A stretch of 43,705 bases of DNA from a virus: positions 1-43,705 of the IMG/VR virus record IMGVR_UViG_3300020470_000037; one strand, written 5' to 3'. Made by a program: the position numbers and the translations under genes. Of this stretch, positions 1 to 9,400 are shown piece by piece. Under the pieces are notes generated by a model. It had not been told where the DNA came from. It saw only the letters and a list, made by a program, of their open reading frames with translations, and searched no databases. The stretch's first letter is position 1. Every line of letters starts with the position of its first letter.

Positions 1-455
1 TCAATACACTTTACAGTGTAATTAAAACGTGATGCAATATTATTTATCTTTTCTTTTGTCCAAGGATACCACACAATATCACCATACTCTGCCCAGTCAT
101 GTGGTATACCAGGATTGACTCTGAAGATTGCCTCTTTTCTCCAAAGTCTGTGTAGGACATCAATCTGATGATCTATAGTCTTTTCATCACCAAAGTTTAT
201 TGACCCTAAACACAGTGCAATTTCAGATGAAGGACCTTTGTAATCTTCTAGTGATACTTTTATATCTGCAGCATCATTGTATGGATCGATACCAATAAGG
301 TTTTTTATTTTGCCTTTAAAACGATTGTAACCACATCCCACATCTAAGACACTAGAAGGTGTCTGAGCATTAACATAATCGACCAACTGATAGCCAGAAT
401 ACTCAAGACATTCAAAATTTTGGTCTTTCCATTTTCCACTAAAATAAGATTCCAT
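1..455 (-). CDS. SAM-dependent methyltransferase, C-terminus cut by window edge
   Basis: My translation of the reverse strand gives an open frame of 151 codons that starts at base 455 and runs off the left edge, so the C-terminus is missing. Residues about 35-43 read SVLDVGCGYN, the glycine-rich motif I that binds S-adenosylmethionine in class I methyltransferases. It is followed by LIGIDPYND, whose Asp resembles the acidic ribose-binding residue after strand 2. The later part (NPGIPHDWAEYG, about residues 128-139) resembles small phage and capsule-locus methyltransferases. The start codon overlaps the stop of the upstream sulfotransferase-like gene by one base (TAATG), so the two are probably translationally coupled. 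The methyl acceptor cannot be told; the position beside fibre and sulfotransferase genes suggests sugar or surface modification. The fold call is solid and the substrate is unknown. Confidence 0.8.
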   Translation of the reverse strand, partial: MESYFSGKWKDQNFECLEYSGYQLVDYVNAQTPSSVLDVGCGYNRFKGKIKNLIGIDPYNDAADIKVSLEDYKGPSSEIALCLGSINFGDEKTIDHQIDVLHRLWRKEAIFRVNPGIPHDWAEYGDIVWYPWTKEKINNIASRFNYTVKCI

Positions 456-1237
456 TATGAAAAGTCTATAACATCCTGACAATTATAGAAACCAATTGAG
501 GTATCCCAACTGGGAACCACCGTCAAGGTTTTACTTAGAGCATAGTTTCTGAGGTAAGCGACATATTCTTTTTGACCATCACCACTCCAATCAAACTCAA
601 CTTTATCTAAGAAATGTCTTGTAGGACACGTAATAAAATTAGGTTTTCTTGCTTTTCTAAAAAAATTTCTCATTGATAGATTATGTTTTTCATTCATATT
701 CTTGAAATTTTCCACATTACGTGGATCATGTTTTCCAATTTCCTCATCAGGATCATCTACAACCTGCCATTCTGTGTACTTAGGATAATTCTTAGCAAAT
801 GTCATAGATGTCAACCATCTATCATCACATAGATCTTTGTCTCTGAATACAAAAATCATTTTATTATTAGGAAATGTTTTATCTAACCACTCTAAGTTCT
901 GCTCCTCACAGAAAAAGTGACACTTGACCATGTATCTCTGTTTATTGTTGACCTCTGCATAGGGTTTCAATGCTTCTTCAATAAAACTTTCTTTAGTATG
1001 ATATTTTGGTAAGTCTTGAAATCCCTCACCAAACTCACAACCAGGTCCGCTGAAATGACCTTTATGTTCAACATAATATTTTGTTTGTACTCTCTCCCAC
1101 CTCTGATCATTAAAATCTGATGTGCTGAAATTGAATTTCTTACAACACCTCAATAAAGAATCTATTTTCGCCCACCCACTACCAGGTATTCCAATGAAAA
1201 AAACTAATTGTTCAGGATTGAATTGTGAAGATGTCAT
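455..1237 (-). CDS. Sulfotransferase-like P-loop protein (tandem copy 2)
   Basis: About 260 aa if started at the Met of MTSSQ (base 1237); an in-frame Met at 1255 would add six hydrophobic residues and lengthen the overlap with the upstream gene. The N-terminus reads FFIGIPGSGWAK, a P-loop-like 5'-phosphosulfate-binding motif at a strand-to-helix turn, as in PAPS-dependent sulfotransferases. Further on, MIFVFRDKDLC resembles the 3'-phosphate-binding RDP region. It is a clear paralogue of the next gene upstream: both have IPGSGWAK, a CC pair in the first helix, FGEGF-DL-K-HTKESF, and a Phe-Phe block before the strand. The pair looks like a tandem duplication. The family predicts sulfuryl transfer to a hydroxyl group of a glycan, lipid or tyrosine; I infer a role in decorating the fibre or the host surface. 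A kinase-like P-loop function is the alternative. Confidence 0.65.
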   Translation of the reverse strand: MTSSQFNPEQLVFFIGIPGSGWAKIDSLLRCCKKFNFSTSDFNDQRWERVQTKYYVEHKGHFSGPGCEFGEGFQDLPKYHTKESFIEEALKPYAEVNNKQRYMVKCHFFCEEQNLEWLDKTFPNNKMIFVFRDKDLCDDRWLTSMTFAKNYPKYTEWQVVDDPDEEIGKHDPRNVENFKNMNEKHNLSMRNFFRKARKPNFITCPTRHFLDKVEFDWSGDGQKEYVAYLRNYALSKTLTVVPSWDTSIGFYNCQDVIDFS

Positions 1238-1961
1238 TACAATTATGAAAAACAAATGGTGCGTCGAACATTGGTACTTCTGATTTGAAAAATTGATGCA
1301 CCATAATCAATTTATCATATTCCTCTTTTCCCTCATCATCCCATTTATAGTCTAATAGATCTAAAAATGTCTTGTTGGGCTGGATGATAAGACAATCATT
1401 ATCCCTTACCCACTCTCTGATCATCTTATCATGTCTCTGCATGAGTGACCACATCTTATCATAATTTTCAGGATGATCTCTGATGAATGTATATTTCATC
1501 CAAGCTTTGTACGATGGGTATCGGCCAGTAAAATTCATGGCAGTATTCCATCCCTCCCAACATAACTTGGTGTCTCTTAGTACCAAGATTATTTTATTGT
1601 TGGGATAATTCTTTTTCAACCAATTCAGGTTCTTGGTCTCTGCAAAGAAATGTGATCTAATCAGGTAGTTCTGATCATTGATTTCAGTGAATGGTCTAAT
1701 ACATTCTTCTTTGAAAGATTCTTTAGTATGATTCTTTTCAAGGTCATCAAACCCCTCACCGAATTCCATGAGAGGATCCCAGAAGGCACCTTTATGGTGA
1801 ACACATCCTGTGTCACCTTGCTTTCCTGTTTCTTCTCTTTGTGAATTTCTATCTGTAAGGTTGAGATTTAGTTTGGCACAACAACCCAATAGTAGTGACA
1901 GTTTTGCCCATCCACTACCAGGTATTGCGACATAAAAAATCAGCTGCTCGTCAGAAATCAC
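1212..1961 (-). CDS. Sulfotransferase-like P-loop protein (tandem copy 1)
   Basis: A 249-aa protein starting MISDEQL, with the start overlapping the stop of the upstream coiled-coil gene by four bases (ATGA). The motif AIPGSGWAK at about residues 13-21 is the predicted 5'-phosphosulfate loop, and IILVLRDTKLC near the middle is the predicted 3'-phosphate-binding strand and Arg. The length fits a compact cytosolic sulfotransferase domain, and no signal peptide or membrane segment is visible. It is paralogous to the gene immediately downstream, and the two frames overlap by about 26 bases. Both lie directly downstream of the tail-fibre gene, a region that varies between related phages. Probable role: PAPS-dependent sulfation of a surface glycan or a fibre component. 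The class is moderately certain and the target is inferred. Confidence 0.65.
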   Translation of the reverse strand: MISDEQLIFYVAIPGSGWAKLSLLLGCCAKLNLNLTDRNSQREETGKQGDTGCVHHKGAFWDPLMEFGEGFDDLEKNHTKESFKEECIRPFTEINDQNYLIRSHFFAETKNLNWLKKNYPNNKIILVLRDTKLCWEGWNTAMNFTGRYPSYKAWMKYTFIRDHPENYDKMWSLMQRHDKMIREWVRDNDCLIIQPNKTFLDLLDYKWDDEGKEEYDKLIMVHQFFKSEVPMFDAPFVFHNCNDIFTIQS

Positions 1962-2143
1962 TTCTTAGCAGCTGGTTTTGGTTTTGGTATTGAAGCCTCT
2001 TTGAAATCCTCTTGAGGGGAGGAGAGTGCTTCTATTTGAGCGTTCAACACTTGAAGTTTTGCTTCAAGAGAAATATTCATTGCAGTAAGTTGACTTACTT
2101 TACTCTGATAGACCCTCAGAAGAGCGTTGATCTCTTCGTTCAT
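1958..2143 (-). CDS. Small coiled-coil protein, unknown function
   Basis: A 61-aa protein. Residues about 5-42 form a heptad-like amphipathic helix with regular Leu, Ile and Val spacing, followed by a Pro/Lys/Ala-rich tail ending KPKPAAKK. It sits between the fibre gene (29 bases upstream) and the first sulfotransferase-like gene (four-base overlap). Small coiled-coil proteins near phage fibres are sometimes trimerisation aids, chaperones or minor virion parts, but nothing here proves any of these. A weak late-promoter-like octamer overlaps the fibre stop just upstream. No family was recognised. Confidence 0.65.
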   Translation of the reverse strand: MNEEINALLRVYQSKVSQLTAMNISLEAKLQVLNAQIEALSSPQEDFKEASIPKPKPAAKK

Positions 2144-2172
2144 AATAATTTTATAACTGGGTTATTTAGCTA

Positions 2173-5100
2173 TCAAAATGTGCCCCCATCTACACTTATA
2201 TTTTCTAAAGAACGAGTTGTTCCTGAACAACTTATTACTTGTGATGTACCTGCACAATCGTTGAGATATAATGATCCAATCTCAAATCCACCTGATGTGG
2301 AGTTTGTCATTACACCTGCATTCTCAGTAGCAACTGCAGAAACTACAAACCTTGCAGTGCTATCATCCCAGTAGAATGCTGCTTTCTTAGCAGATCCACT
2401 GTAGTAGTTCATTACAATACCAACGTCCTTGTTAGTATCAGAACTTAGGTTAGCACCATCAACCTTTTGAAGTTCCAACATGGTGTCTTCAATGGTTGTG
2501 TTTACGGTATTGATCTGTGAAGTTGTACCGTTGACTGTTAGGTTTCCACTAACTGTGACGTTTGCAGAAGCAGTGATATTACCTGTAACTGCTAATGTCG
2601 ATCCGTCAAATTGTAGGTTGTTACTATCTTCAAGAGCACCTGATGCACCTGCGATAACAACTCTATTATCTGTTAGGTCACTAACTGTAGCGGAGGAGAG
2701 TGTTGTTTCACCGCCAGTAAGTGTTGCACCACTATTTGATGTTATGTTACCAGTAACAGCAAGAGTAGATCCATTGAATGTTAGATTTCCTGAATCCTCT
2801 AGAGCACCAGATGTACCTGCGATTACAACTCTGTTATCTGTAAGATCAGATACTGTAGCGGATGATAGAACTGTTTCTCCACCAGAGATGTTTGCTCCAC
2901 CATTAGCATCGAATGCACCACCAACTGTTGTAATACCTGTAACATTTACAGCAGCGAATGTAGCACCACCAGATCCACCTAAGATAGAATCAGATAGTTT
3001 CTCGAATGTAACTTTTCTGTTTGTACCACCTGCACCATCATCAACGATGAATAGGTCAGCATCGGCAAGAGTTGTTGTAGCAGTTCCTCCATCAATATCA
3101 AGAGATGAAATTGGAACTGTTCCAGCTGTCAGTCCACTACCAGATCCAGTAAATGCACCACTGGATAATGTGACTCCACCTGATGTGGTGACTCCTGTAA
3201 CGCTTAGATTCTCTACGACATTTACAGAGTTGATGTTTACAACGTCACCTAGTGACTTCCATGCAACTGTCTCAATCTCATCACCTACTGTTGCTCCTGA
3301 AGCAAGAGTAATTGTGTTTGAGTTTGTTTGAGTGTAGTCAGTACCTGTAATTAGACGAACACCGTTTTGGTATACATCTACAAATCCGTCTGTATATCCA
3401 GCAGTGACTGTAAACGCAGTCTGACCTTGAGTAGCAACTGTTGTTTGAGATGTTGTAAATGTTGTTGCAGCAACACCAGTTGTAGCAACGTGAGCAATAC
3501 CATCTGCAACTGTGAATGTATCAACACCTGATCCAGTGAACTTGAATGCAGTAACAAGACCTGCAGAACCAGTATTCTTGATAGCACCAACACCAGCTAT
3601 AAGTCCAGCACCACTTGAATTTCTTAGAGGTGCAGTACTTGTAAGTTGTCCGTCAACATCTAATGTACCACCGACGTGTACGTTCTTGGCAATACCAACA
3701 CCACCGTCAACAATCAAAGCACCAGTGGTATTACTGGTTGATTGTGTAGTAGCGTCAATGTTTGTTGCACCCGAAACTGTAAGTGCAGTTAGAGTTCCAA
3801 CAGATGTAAGAGAACTGTTTACAACAGCAGATCCAAGAGTCGTTGCATTTAGAACTGATGTGTTATTGATCTTATATGCTTTACCAGAAGCAAGGTTTAG
3901 GTTCTCAGAAGATCCTAAGTTGTCACCTGTTGCTTCAAATTGGAATGTCTTATTACCATCTCCCGATACGATTGTGATACCACCACCATTTGCAGCAGCG
4001 TCATCAGCAGCACCTGTACCTAATTCTAAGTTCTTGTCATCTACTGACATTGTAGTAGAATTGACAACTGTCTGGGTACCATTGACTGTCAAGTTACCAG
4101 AAATTATGGTATCATCAGCAATCGTTGTCGTACCACCTGCAGAATCAAGTGTGAGGTTGCCTGAAGTTGTTGTTACAGTGTTTCCATTCAATGAAAGGTT
4201 ATCTACTGTAGCAGCACCTGTGACCGCTAGTGTAGTGCCATCAAATGTTAGGTTTCCTGAATCCTCAAGTGCACCAGATGCACCTGCAATTACAACTCTA
4301 TTGTCAGTAAGGTCTGAAACTGTAGCAGAAGAAAGAACTGTTTCACCACCTGCTATGTTAGCACCACCATCAGCATCTATTGCTCCGTTGATGTCAACTG
4401 TTCCAGTAAATGTTGAGATACCAGAAACTTTTAGGGTTGTAGCATCTACCTGACCACCTGTTGTGATACCACTTACATTAATTGATGCGAAGTTAGCACC
4501 CTGTCCACCACCAAGAACATAATCCTTTATTCTTGAAGCAGCAGTCTTTTTGTTAGCACCACTAGCACCATCATCAACTAGGAACAAGTCAGCGTCTGCG
4601 ATTGCACCTCCAATATCAGTTGCACCATCAAGGTCTACTGCCAATGCTGGAAGTGTACCTGCTGTTGCTCCTGATAGAGATCCAGTGTGTGTACCGTTTG
4701 TATTACCTGTTACGTTACCTGTAAGGTTACCGTTTATAGCTCCTGTAAATGTTGATATACCAGAGACCTTCAGGGTTGTTGCGTCAAGTTGCCCTGCAGT
4801 TGTTATACCAGTAACATTGATTGCTGTAAAGTTTGCACCTGCACCACCACCAAGGAAATAATCCTTCATCCTTGAAGCAGTAGTCTTTCTATTTGTACCA
4901 CCTGCACCGTCATCAACGATGAATAAATCACCGTCAGCTATAGCAGCACCAATATCTGTTCCACCGTCTATATCTAATGCACTTAGAGGTAATGAGCCAG
5001 CGTTGAATCCAGATCCTGTATCCCAAGTTAATGTTCCACTTGCATTACTTCTAAGGAATCCACCGTTGACTGCAGCAGCAGGGAATTCATATGTCTGATT

Positions 5101-5361
5101 GCCACCTATATTTGCAGGTGCCTTTAGAGTAATATAGTTACTACCATTATTTGAACCTTCAACAAGGTTTACACCTGAACCAGTTGTTGCTGTTTCTAGT
5201 GTCCAAAAACGTTGAGAACCAATAAACTTGTTATTGTTAGTCGTTGAGTCTATACCAACGTATAGGTCAAACTTATCGACTGTAAGAGCAGGTTCACCAG
5301 CTTGTAAACCAGGTAAATTAGAGAAATTACCTCTCTTAAACTTCAGGATTGGAGAAGCCAT
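2173..5361 (-). CDS. Repetitive tail fibre / host-recognition structural protein
   Basis: A 1062-aa protein rich in Gly, Ser, Thr, Asn and Ala, with no Cys until the last residues. The N-terminus (LKFKRG, then LPGLQAGEPALTVDKFDLYVG) is the short beta-structured attachment segment seen at the head of many cyanophage fibres. The shaft is built of repeats. A block of about 45 residues with SDLTDNRVVIAGASGALED occurs three times. A longer block with LFIVDDGAGGTNRK and VTGITT also occurs three times. Two related segments contain SGNLTVNGT. Residues about 635-705 resemble the fibre module VDVYQNGVRLITGTDY. The C-terminus (SQVISCSGTTRSLENISVDGGTF) probably caps the fibre. A late-promoter-like octamer lies upstream at 5436. 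It is expected to form a trimer protruding from the baseplate. The fibre class is confident; the receptor is unknown. Confidence 0.85.
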   Translation of the reverse strand: MASPILKFKRGNFSNLPGLQAGEPALTVDKFDLYVGIDSTTNNNKFIGSQRFWTLETATTGSGVNLVEGSNNGSNYITLKAPANIGGNQTYEFPAAAVNGGFLRSNASGTLTWDTGSGFNAGSLPLSALDIDGGTDIGAAIADGDLFIVDDGAGGTNRKTTASRMKDYFLGGGAGANFTAINVTGITTAGQLDATTLKVSGISTFTGAINGNLTGNVTGNTNGTHTGSLSGATAGTLPALAVDLDGATDIGGAIADADLFLVDDGASGANKKTAASRIKDYVLGGGQGANFASINVSGITTGGQVDATTLKVSGISTFTGTVDINGAIDADGGANIAGGETVLSSATVSDLTDNRVVIAGASGALEDSGNLTFDGTTLAVTGAATVDNLSLNGNTVTTTSGNLTLDSAGGTTTIADDTIISGNLTVNGTQTVVNSTTMSVDDKNLELGTGAADDAAANGGGITIVSGDGNKTFQFEATGDNLGSSENLNLASGKAYKINNTSVLNATTLGSAVVNSSLTSVGTLTALTVSGATNIDATTQSTSNTTGALIVDGGVGIAKNVHVGGTLDVDGQLTSTAPLRNSSGAGLIAGVGAIKNTGSAGLVTAFKFTGSGVDTFTVADGIAHVATTGVAATTFTTSQTTVATQGQTAFTVTAGYTDGFVDVYQNGVRLITGTDYTQTNSNTITLASGATVGDEIETVAWKSLGDVVNINSVNVVENLSVTGVTTSGGVTLSSGAFTGSGSGLTAGTVPISSLDIDGGTATTTLADADLFIVDDGAGGTNRKVTFEKLSDSILGGSGGATFAAVNVTGITTVGGAFDANGGANISGGETVLSSATVSDLTDNRVVIAGTSGALEDSGNLTFNGSTLAVTGNITSNSGATLTGGETTLSSATVSDLTDNRVVIAGASGALEDSNNLQFDGSTLAVTGNITASANVTVSGNLTVNGTTSQINTVNTTIEDTMLELQKVDGANLSSDTNKDVGIVMNYYSGSAKKAAFYWDDSTARFVVSAVATENAGVMTNSTSGGFEIGSLYLNDCAGTSQVISCSGTTRSLENISVDGGTF

Positions 5362-5435
5362 ATTAGCTGTTAAAAATTCTTTTTAGTTTTTCGTCACATC
5401 ATCATAGGTATTATGACTGCTTCACAGTCAAAATA

Positions 5436-5443
5436 TATTTATC
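5436..5443 (-). promoter_or_regulatory. Late-promoter-like octamer GATAAATA before the fibre
   Basis: Seven of eight matches to TATAAATA on the minus strand, overlapping the stop of the 120-aa structural gene and about 75 bases before the fibre start. A short GACTG / CAGTC hairpin follows it. Confidence 0.45.
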
Positions 5444-5804
5444 AAAAATCACCTGCGTCTAGATCAATTTTATTGTCTAGAGCAACGTCTAATTCGTCAA
5501 TTGTCTCTTGTGAGAATCCATCTGGAGTAGGAGCACCACCAGCAACAGAGGCACCACCAGCAGCAGCGTTGACTACCTCATCAGGATTGACAAATTTGAA
5601 TGCATTTGTCACAGAGTCATATACAAGCACGAATCTGTTACCGATTCCTTGCCTATCTACATCATCTAAGTCTGAGAGTTTAGTTGCCACGCCTGATCCT
5701 CCTGAACCTGTTCCTCCACCACCAAGTGTTATCTTGAAAGACTTCTTCTCACCATTCTTTGCAAAAATTGATGGTGAACTTACAAGATTTACTTTGAATC
5801 CCAT
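5442..5804 (-). CDS. Small virion structural protein
   Basis: A 120-aa protein. The N-terminal 25 residues are followed by a Gly/Ser-rich linker (GGGGTGSGGSG, about residues 28-38). Next comes a segment of the type LSDLDDVDRQGIGNRFVLVYD-x-VTNAFKFVNPDEV, and then another Ala/Gly-rich stretch. This LSDLDDV / VLVYDS / F-F-NPDEV pattern recurs in marine T4-like phage structural proteins and in fibre modules. The gene lies between the 112-aa structural protein (one-base overlap at 5804) and the fibre, inside the late operon. A structural or fibre-attachment role is inferred from sequence style and position. No enzymatic motif is visible. Confidence 0.75.
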   Translation of the reverse strand: MGFKVNLVSSPSIFAKNGEKKSFKITLGGGGTGSGGSGVATKLSDLDDVDRQGIGNRFVLVYDSVTNAFKFVNPDEVVNAAAGGASVAGGAPTPDGFSQETIDELDVALDNKIDLDAGDF

Positions 5805-6142
5805 TAGCTTATAGTTGGGTTTACTAATGCCTGACCAGTAAGAACTTTTTCTTTCTTACCAGTGACATCATTAGTGATGATAATATCATAATTATATCTA
5901 CCAGCAGTTATTATACCACTTTGAGCATCTGTCAAAGATATAGTGATCTCACCATCAGCTGGTGTTGATCCGAACGTAATTCCAAAACCAATACTCCCTG
6001 CGGAAGTATGATGTTTACGCATCTTTGCAGACAGTGATCTATTAGTCAGATTCAATGCTGACCCATCAGTTTGGGTTATATCGAACTGAGACTCAAAGTC
6101 CATTCCTTGTTCTATTTCAATATTGACGACAGGAACTGCCAT
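5804..6142 (-). CDS. Small beta-sandwich-like structural protein
   Basis: A 112-aa protein. It starts MAVPVVNIEIEQGMDFES and has an alternating beta pattern ending in a strand-rich YNYDIIITN-x-x-TGKKEKVLTGQALVNP segment. This layout (EQG-DF at the start, LTG-x-x-VNP at the end) resembles small phage proteins with a BppU-type N-terminal immunoglobulin-like domain. An AGGT ribosome-binding sequence precedes the ATG. It lies between a small coiled-coil gene and the 120-aa structural gene. Role inferred: a minor baseplate or fibre-connecting part. The exact virion position is unknown. Confidence 0.75.
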   Translation of the reverse strand: MAVPVVNIEIEQGMDFESQFDITQTDGSALNLTNRSLSAKMRKHHTSAGSIGFGITFGSTPADGEITISLTDAQSGIITAGRYNYDIIITNDVTGKKEKVLTGQALVNPTIS

Positions 6143-6163
6143 ATGTACCTACTTGTATCAGAG

Positions 6164-6370
6164 TTATTTATTACGTATCATATTTTTCAACTCTTCTATC
6201 TGCTGACGAAGTGAGTCAATTTCATTTTGTTGAGTATTTCTAACTTCTTTTTCGTTCATGTACCTGTGGTAAGCAGAACTATCCGTGTTTATTATCGCCT
6301 TCGTCTTCGCATCCCTCTTCAGATTTGGGTGATCCTCCACCTTGATTCTTTTTGATTGGGAATGTCTCAT
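6164..6370 (-). CDS. Small basic protein with C-terminal coiled coil
   Basis: Sixty-eight aa from the Met at 6370. I prefer this start over the in-frame Met at 6412 because a clear GGAGG sequence lies about ten bases upstream of 6370 and none precedes 6412. The N-terminus is basic (HSQSKRIKVEDHPNLKRD), followed by TKAIINTDSSAYHRYM. The C-terminal half is a charged heptad helix ending LKNMIRNK. Short proteins of this pattern (KAIINTD-x-x-AY-x-RY) occur beside structural genes in marine T4-like phages. It is probably a minor virion or assembly component. The function is not established. Confidence 0.75.
   Translation of the reverse strand: MRHSQSKRIKVEDHPNLKRDAKTKAIINTDSSAYHRYMNEKEVRNTQQNEIDSLRQQIEELKNMIRNK
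6165..6172 (-). promoter_or_regulatory. Late-promoter-like octamer AATAAATA
   Basis: Seven of eight matches on the minus strand, overlapping the stop of the coiled-coil gene and 22 bases before the 112-aa structural gene. AT-rich context makes this weak. Confidence 0.35.
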
Positions 6371-6444
6371 CGAGTGTGCCCTCCAACACTTCTGCTGCAA
6401 GTGACCATGCATTGATCATAATTTTTTAGCATCTACTGTATATA

Positions 6445-9400
6445 TTATGCCAATGCTATCGCCCTAAAGTCAAGTAATTCAGGTGCTTGTGCTTGGTTGC
6501 TTGATGAGAATACAACTTTGACTTGGAATCCATTGTAAGCAGGTAAATTTTCTGCAGTAAATTCGTAGTCATTGAACTGACCTTCTAAACTTGCAGGGAT
6601 CTTCCTATCAGGTTTACCATTATTATTCTTACCATTGATAAGGAATCCACCAGAATCTAAGTTTTCAAAACCAGGCATCAACTCGAATACTTTATCAGTT
6701 TCGCCACCACCATCAACTCTTTGTAATCTATACAATACTCTGACATCAGCAGCTCCAGTTACATTTGCACCAAATATAACTTTGAGACTTGTTGCAGGGT
6801 TTTCTAGTTTGATCACTTTGGTAACATATGCCTGATCATGAGGATCTTCTAGTAAGTTAGACCTTCTATCAGTGATGTAATTTGAAACAGGTTTGTTGAC
6901 TCTTGATGATTTAGTATTCAGTGAACTGTTGAATACATTGACAACAGGTGATACGTTCTTATCAGATGTGCTAAGAGCGACATCCATTGTAAGTGATTTA
7001 CCACCAGGTAATTGTTTCAACGCTGTCTGATTACCCTCATTTACTAATGATGCAACTAATCTAGGTTCTTTGAACTTCGTCTCTTTGGTTAGAGATAAAG
7101 GTGCATAACCCTTGTCGATAAATGATGTTTCATTACCACCTATACTTGTACCACTACATGTTCTTAGGTTTGCCTCAACTTTAGTATTTTCAGGAGCACT
7201 GAAGTTGAGTGTTGGTTCAATTGATTCAAACTGAATATTAGATGAACCCCTACCAGCATCTCCACCAGTGTGCTTGTCTTTATTGAATAATACGTCACCA
7301 GTGATTCTCACATGATAGTCATCAAGAGTTATCTTACCTGTAATATTTCCAGATACATCAGCGAGACTATGCTCTGTATTGATTTTTCTTAGTGATACAC
7401 CAGATAATTCATACTTTTGTATTGGATCGCCAACTGAATATGTACGTGTGAAGGTATTATCAATACCTCTGGTTATAGTACCACTCAAAGCATTTGTACC
7501 AACAGCTGTGTAACTTACTATTTCCTCTCCAATTAAGGCGAAACCAGGATTGCTTGCAGTAACCTGTGCACCCTCAAAGAAGTTGAATCCTAAACTACTA
7601 CCCACACTGATTTGACTTGTTGCACTGACTGCATATCCTACTGTCAATGTTGTAGGAACAGCGTCTCCAGTAACACCTGAGATGGCAACTCTATTTTGAG
7701 CAGAGTGTAAGTTATGATTTGGATGACTTACCTTGAAGTGCTTACCGTCATACTTACCACTATTAGTTGTAACTGATGCTGGAATTATAGTTGGTATTGT
7801 AACTCCATAACCAAGACTGCTATCATGAACTTGTATCAAGTCAGTTGTGTTGAAATCAGTTCCAGAGACATTTGTAAGTTCAATAGCGTTGACACCTGTT
7901 GTGACACCAACAGTCACTAATAAATTCTTTCCTAAACCTTTAGCACCAATTGCACCAGTCAGAGTATCTCCAACTCTATATCCTGATCCAGTATTATTGA
8001 CTGTGATTGATGTAATAACATTACCAGACACTGTGGCAATACCAGTTGCACCAGTTCCGTTTCCTGTTACAGAGTTGAAAGTGATTGCTTGAGCAGCACC
8101 GTCTTCGTATCCTGATCCCTCATTCGTAATTATAAGAGAAGTTCCAGAATTACCACCACCAATGTGTGAGAGAAGATCGGATACAAAACCAGTTGAACTT
8201 GTGTTGTTTTGCTTGACTTGTGATCCTACATGTATAACAGAACCAGAACCACCAACTATAGATGAGTTCAATCCAACTGTTACTCTCTTAGAGAATGTTT
8301 CAATTGGGTTTGGTGCTAATCTATTTCTAGATGCATTAGTTCCTAAATCAGGATTATAGAATCTGATTGTTCCAACCTCTGTTGTGAACTCTGCCTTGTA
8401 TGCTTTATACTTGAGGTCTTCTAACTGAGATGCAGTCCAAGTAGATCCGTTTTGACCTTTGAATAATGATCCTTGAGTAGGTTGTTTTGATACAATAACC
8501 TTACCCAACTCAGGAGAAGAAGCAGTCGAGATATCCTCTTCACCAATCTGACATATCCATGCCTGATAGTCTGCATCAGCAGATCCAATCACAAATGAAT
8601 ATTCACCTTGTACAAGATATACTGGATTTGGGAATTTGAAGTTAGTAGCGACTGTACCATCTGTCGATGTGTTTACCTGATCAGGAGTCAAAATAACTCT
8701 TGCATTCTTCAAAACTTTATTGGTTGGATATCCGTTCTCTACAGATACTATTCTCACATCAACTGGTAATGATTCAGATTTTGTTAGGAAGTAGAAATCT
8801 ACAGATGTCAAGAATATACCTGAATCTTCCTCAACAAAGAAACTTTGTGCTAAAGGATCGTCATCATGATCTCTTGCAGGTTGAATAATAACTCTTTCAG
8901 TAGTTCTCTCAATAATCTCTGTATGGTGAATAATGACAGGAGGTGGAATTACAGGTGGTGCTGGTTCAACTCTAGTAATTGTTGTCTCAGTGACTTCAAA
9001 TCCTTCAGAGAAGTGATCTGCACCTGCAGAAGTAAAGTTCTGACCTGTTATTACATCTTGAGGTCTTATACTGGTCAAGGAAGCAGTATTTGTACCATTC
9101 TGGAATGTTCCTTCTGGTATGTAATAGCAACCCTGACATGCACCAAAGGCATCAGAGATGAGTCTAATTTGAGACACATCTGCCTCTGCACCACTTGTTT
9201 CACCAACAAGTCTCATACCTGTTGTAACAAATCCGAAGTAATTACCATCAGATTTTTGATTCAAACTATCAATATCAACATTGAGAATTGTAGATGTTTC
9301 AGTATAAGATGATGATATACCTAATGATGGATTGTATGGACTAGATGAATATGTAATTGAAGGGTTGTTGAACGGACCAAACTTATGATTTGGTTGACAT

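Noticed and set aside
2586-4985. CRISPR-like array from evenly repeated blocks
   Set aside because: The repeats are long, coding, in frame and unequal in spacing, as expected of a fibre shaft.
2173-5361. Diversity-generating retroelement acting on the fibre
   Set aside because: No reverse transcriptase or template repeat in the window; the repeats are ordinary shaft modules.
2012-5814. Several plus-strand open frames up to 313 codons opposite the fibre and small structural genes
   Set aside because: They are Pro/Val/Ser-rich antisense shadows of Gly/Ser/Thr/Asn-rich coding repeats, with no family motifs or gene-like spacing.
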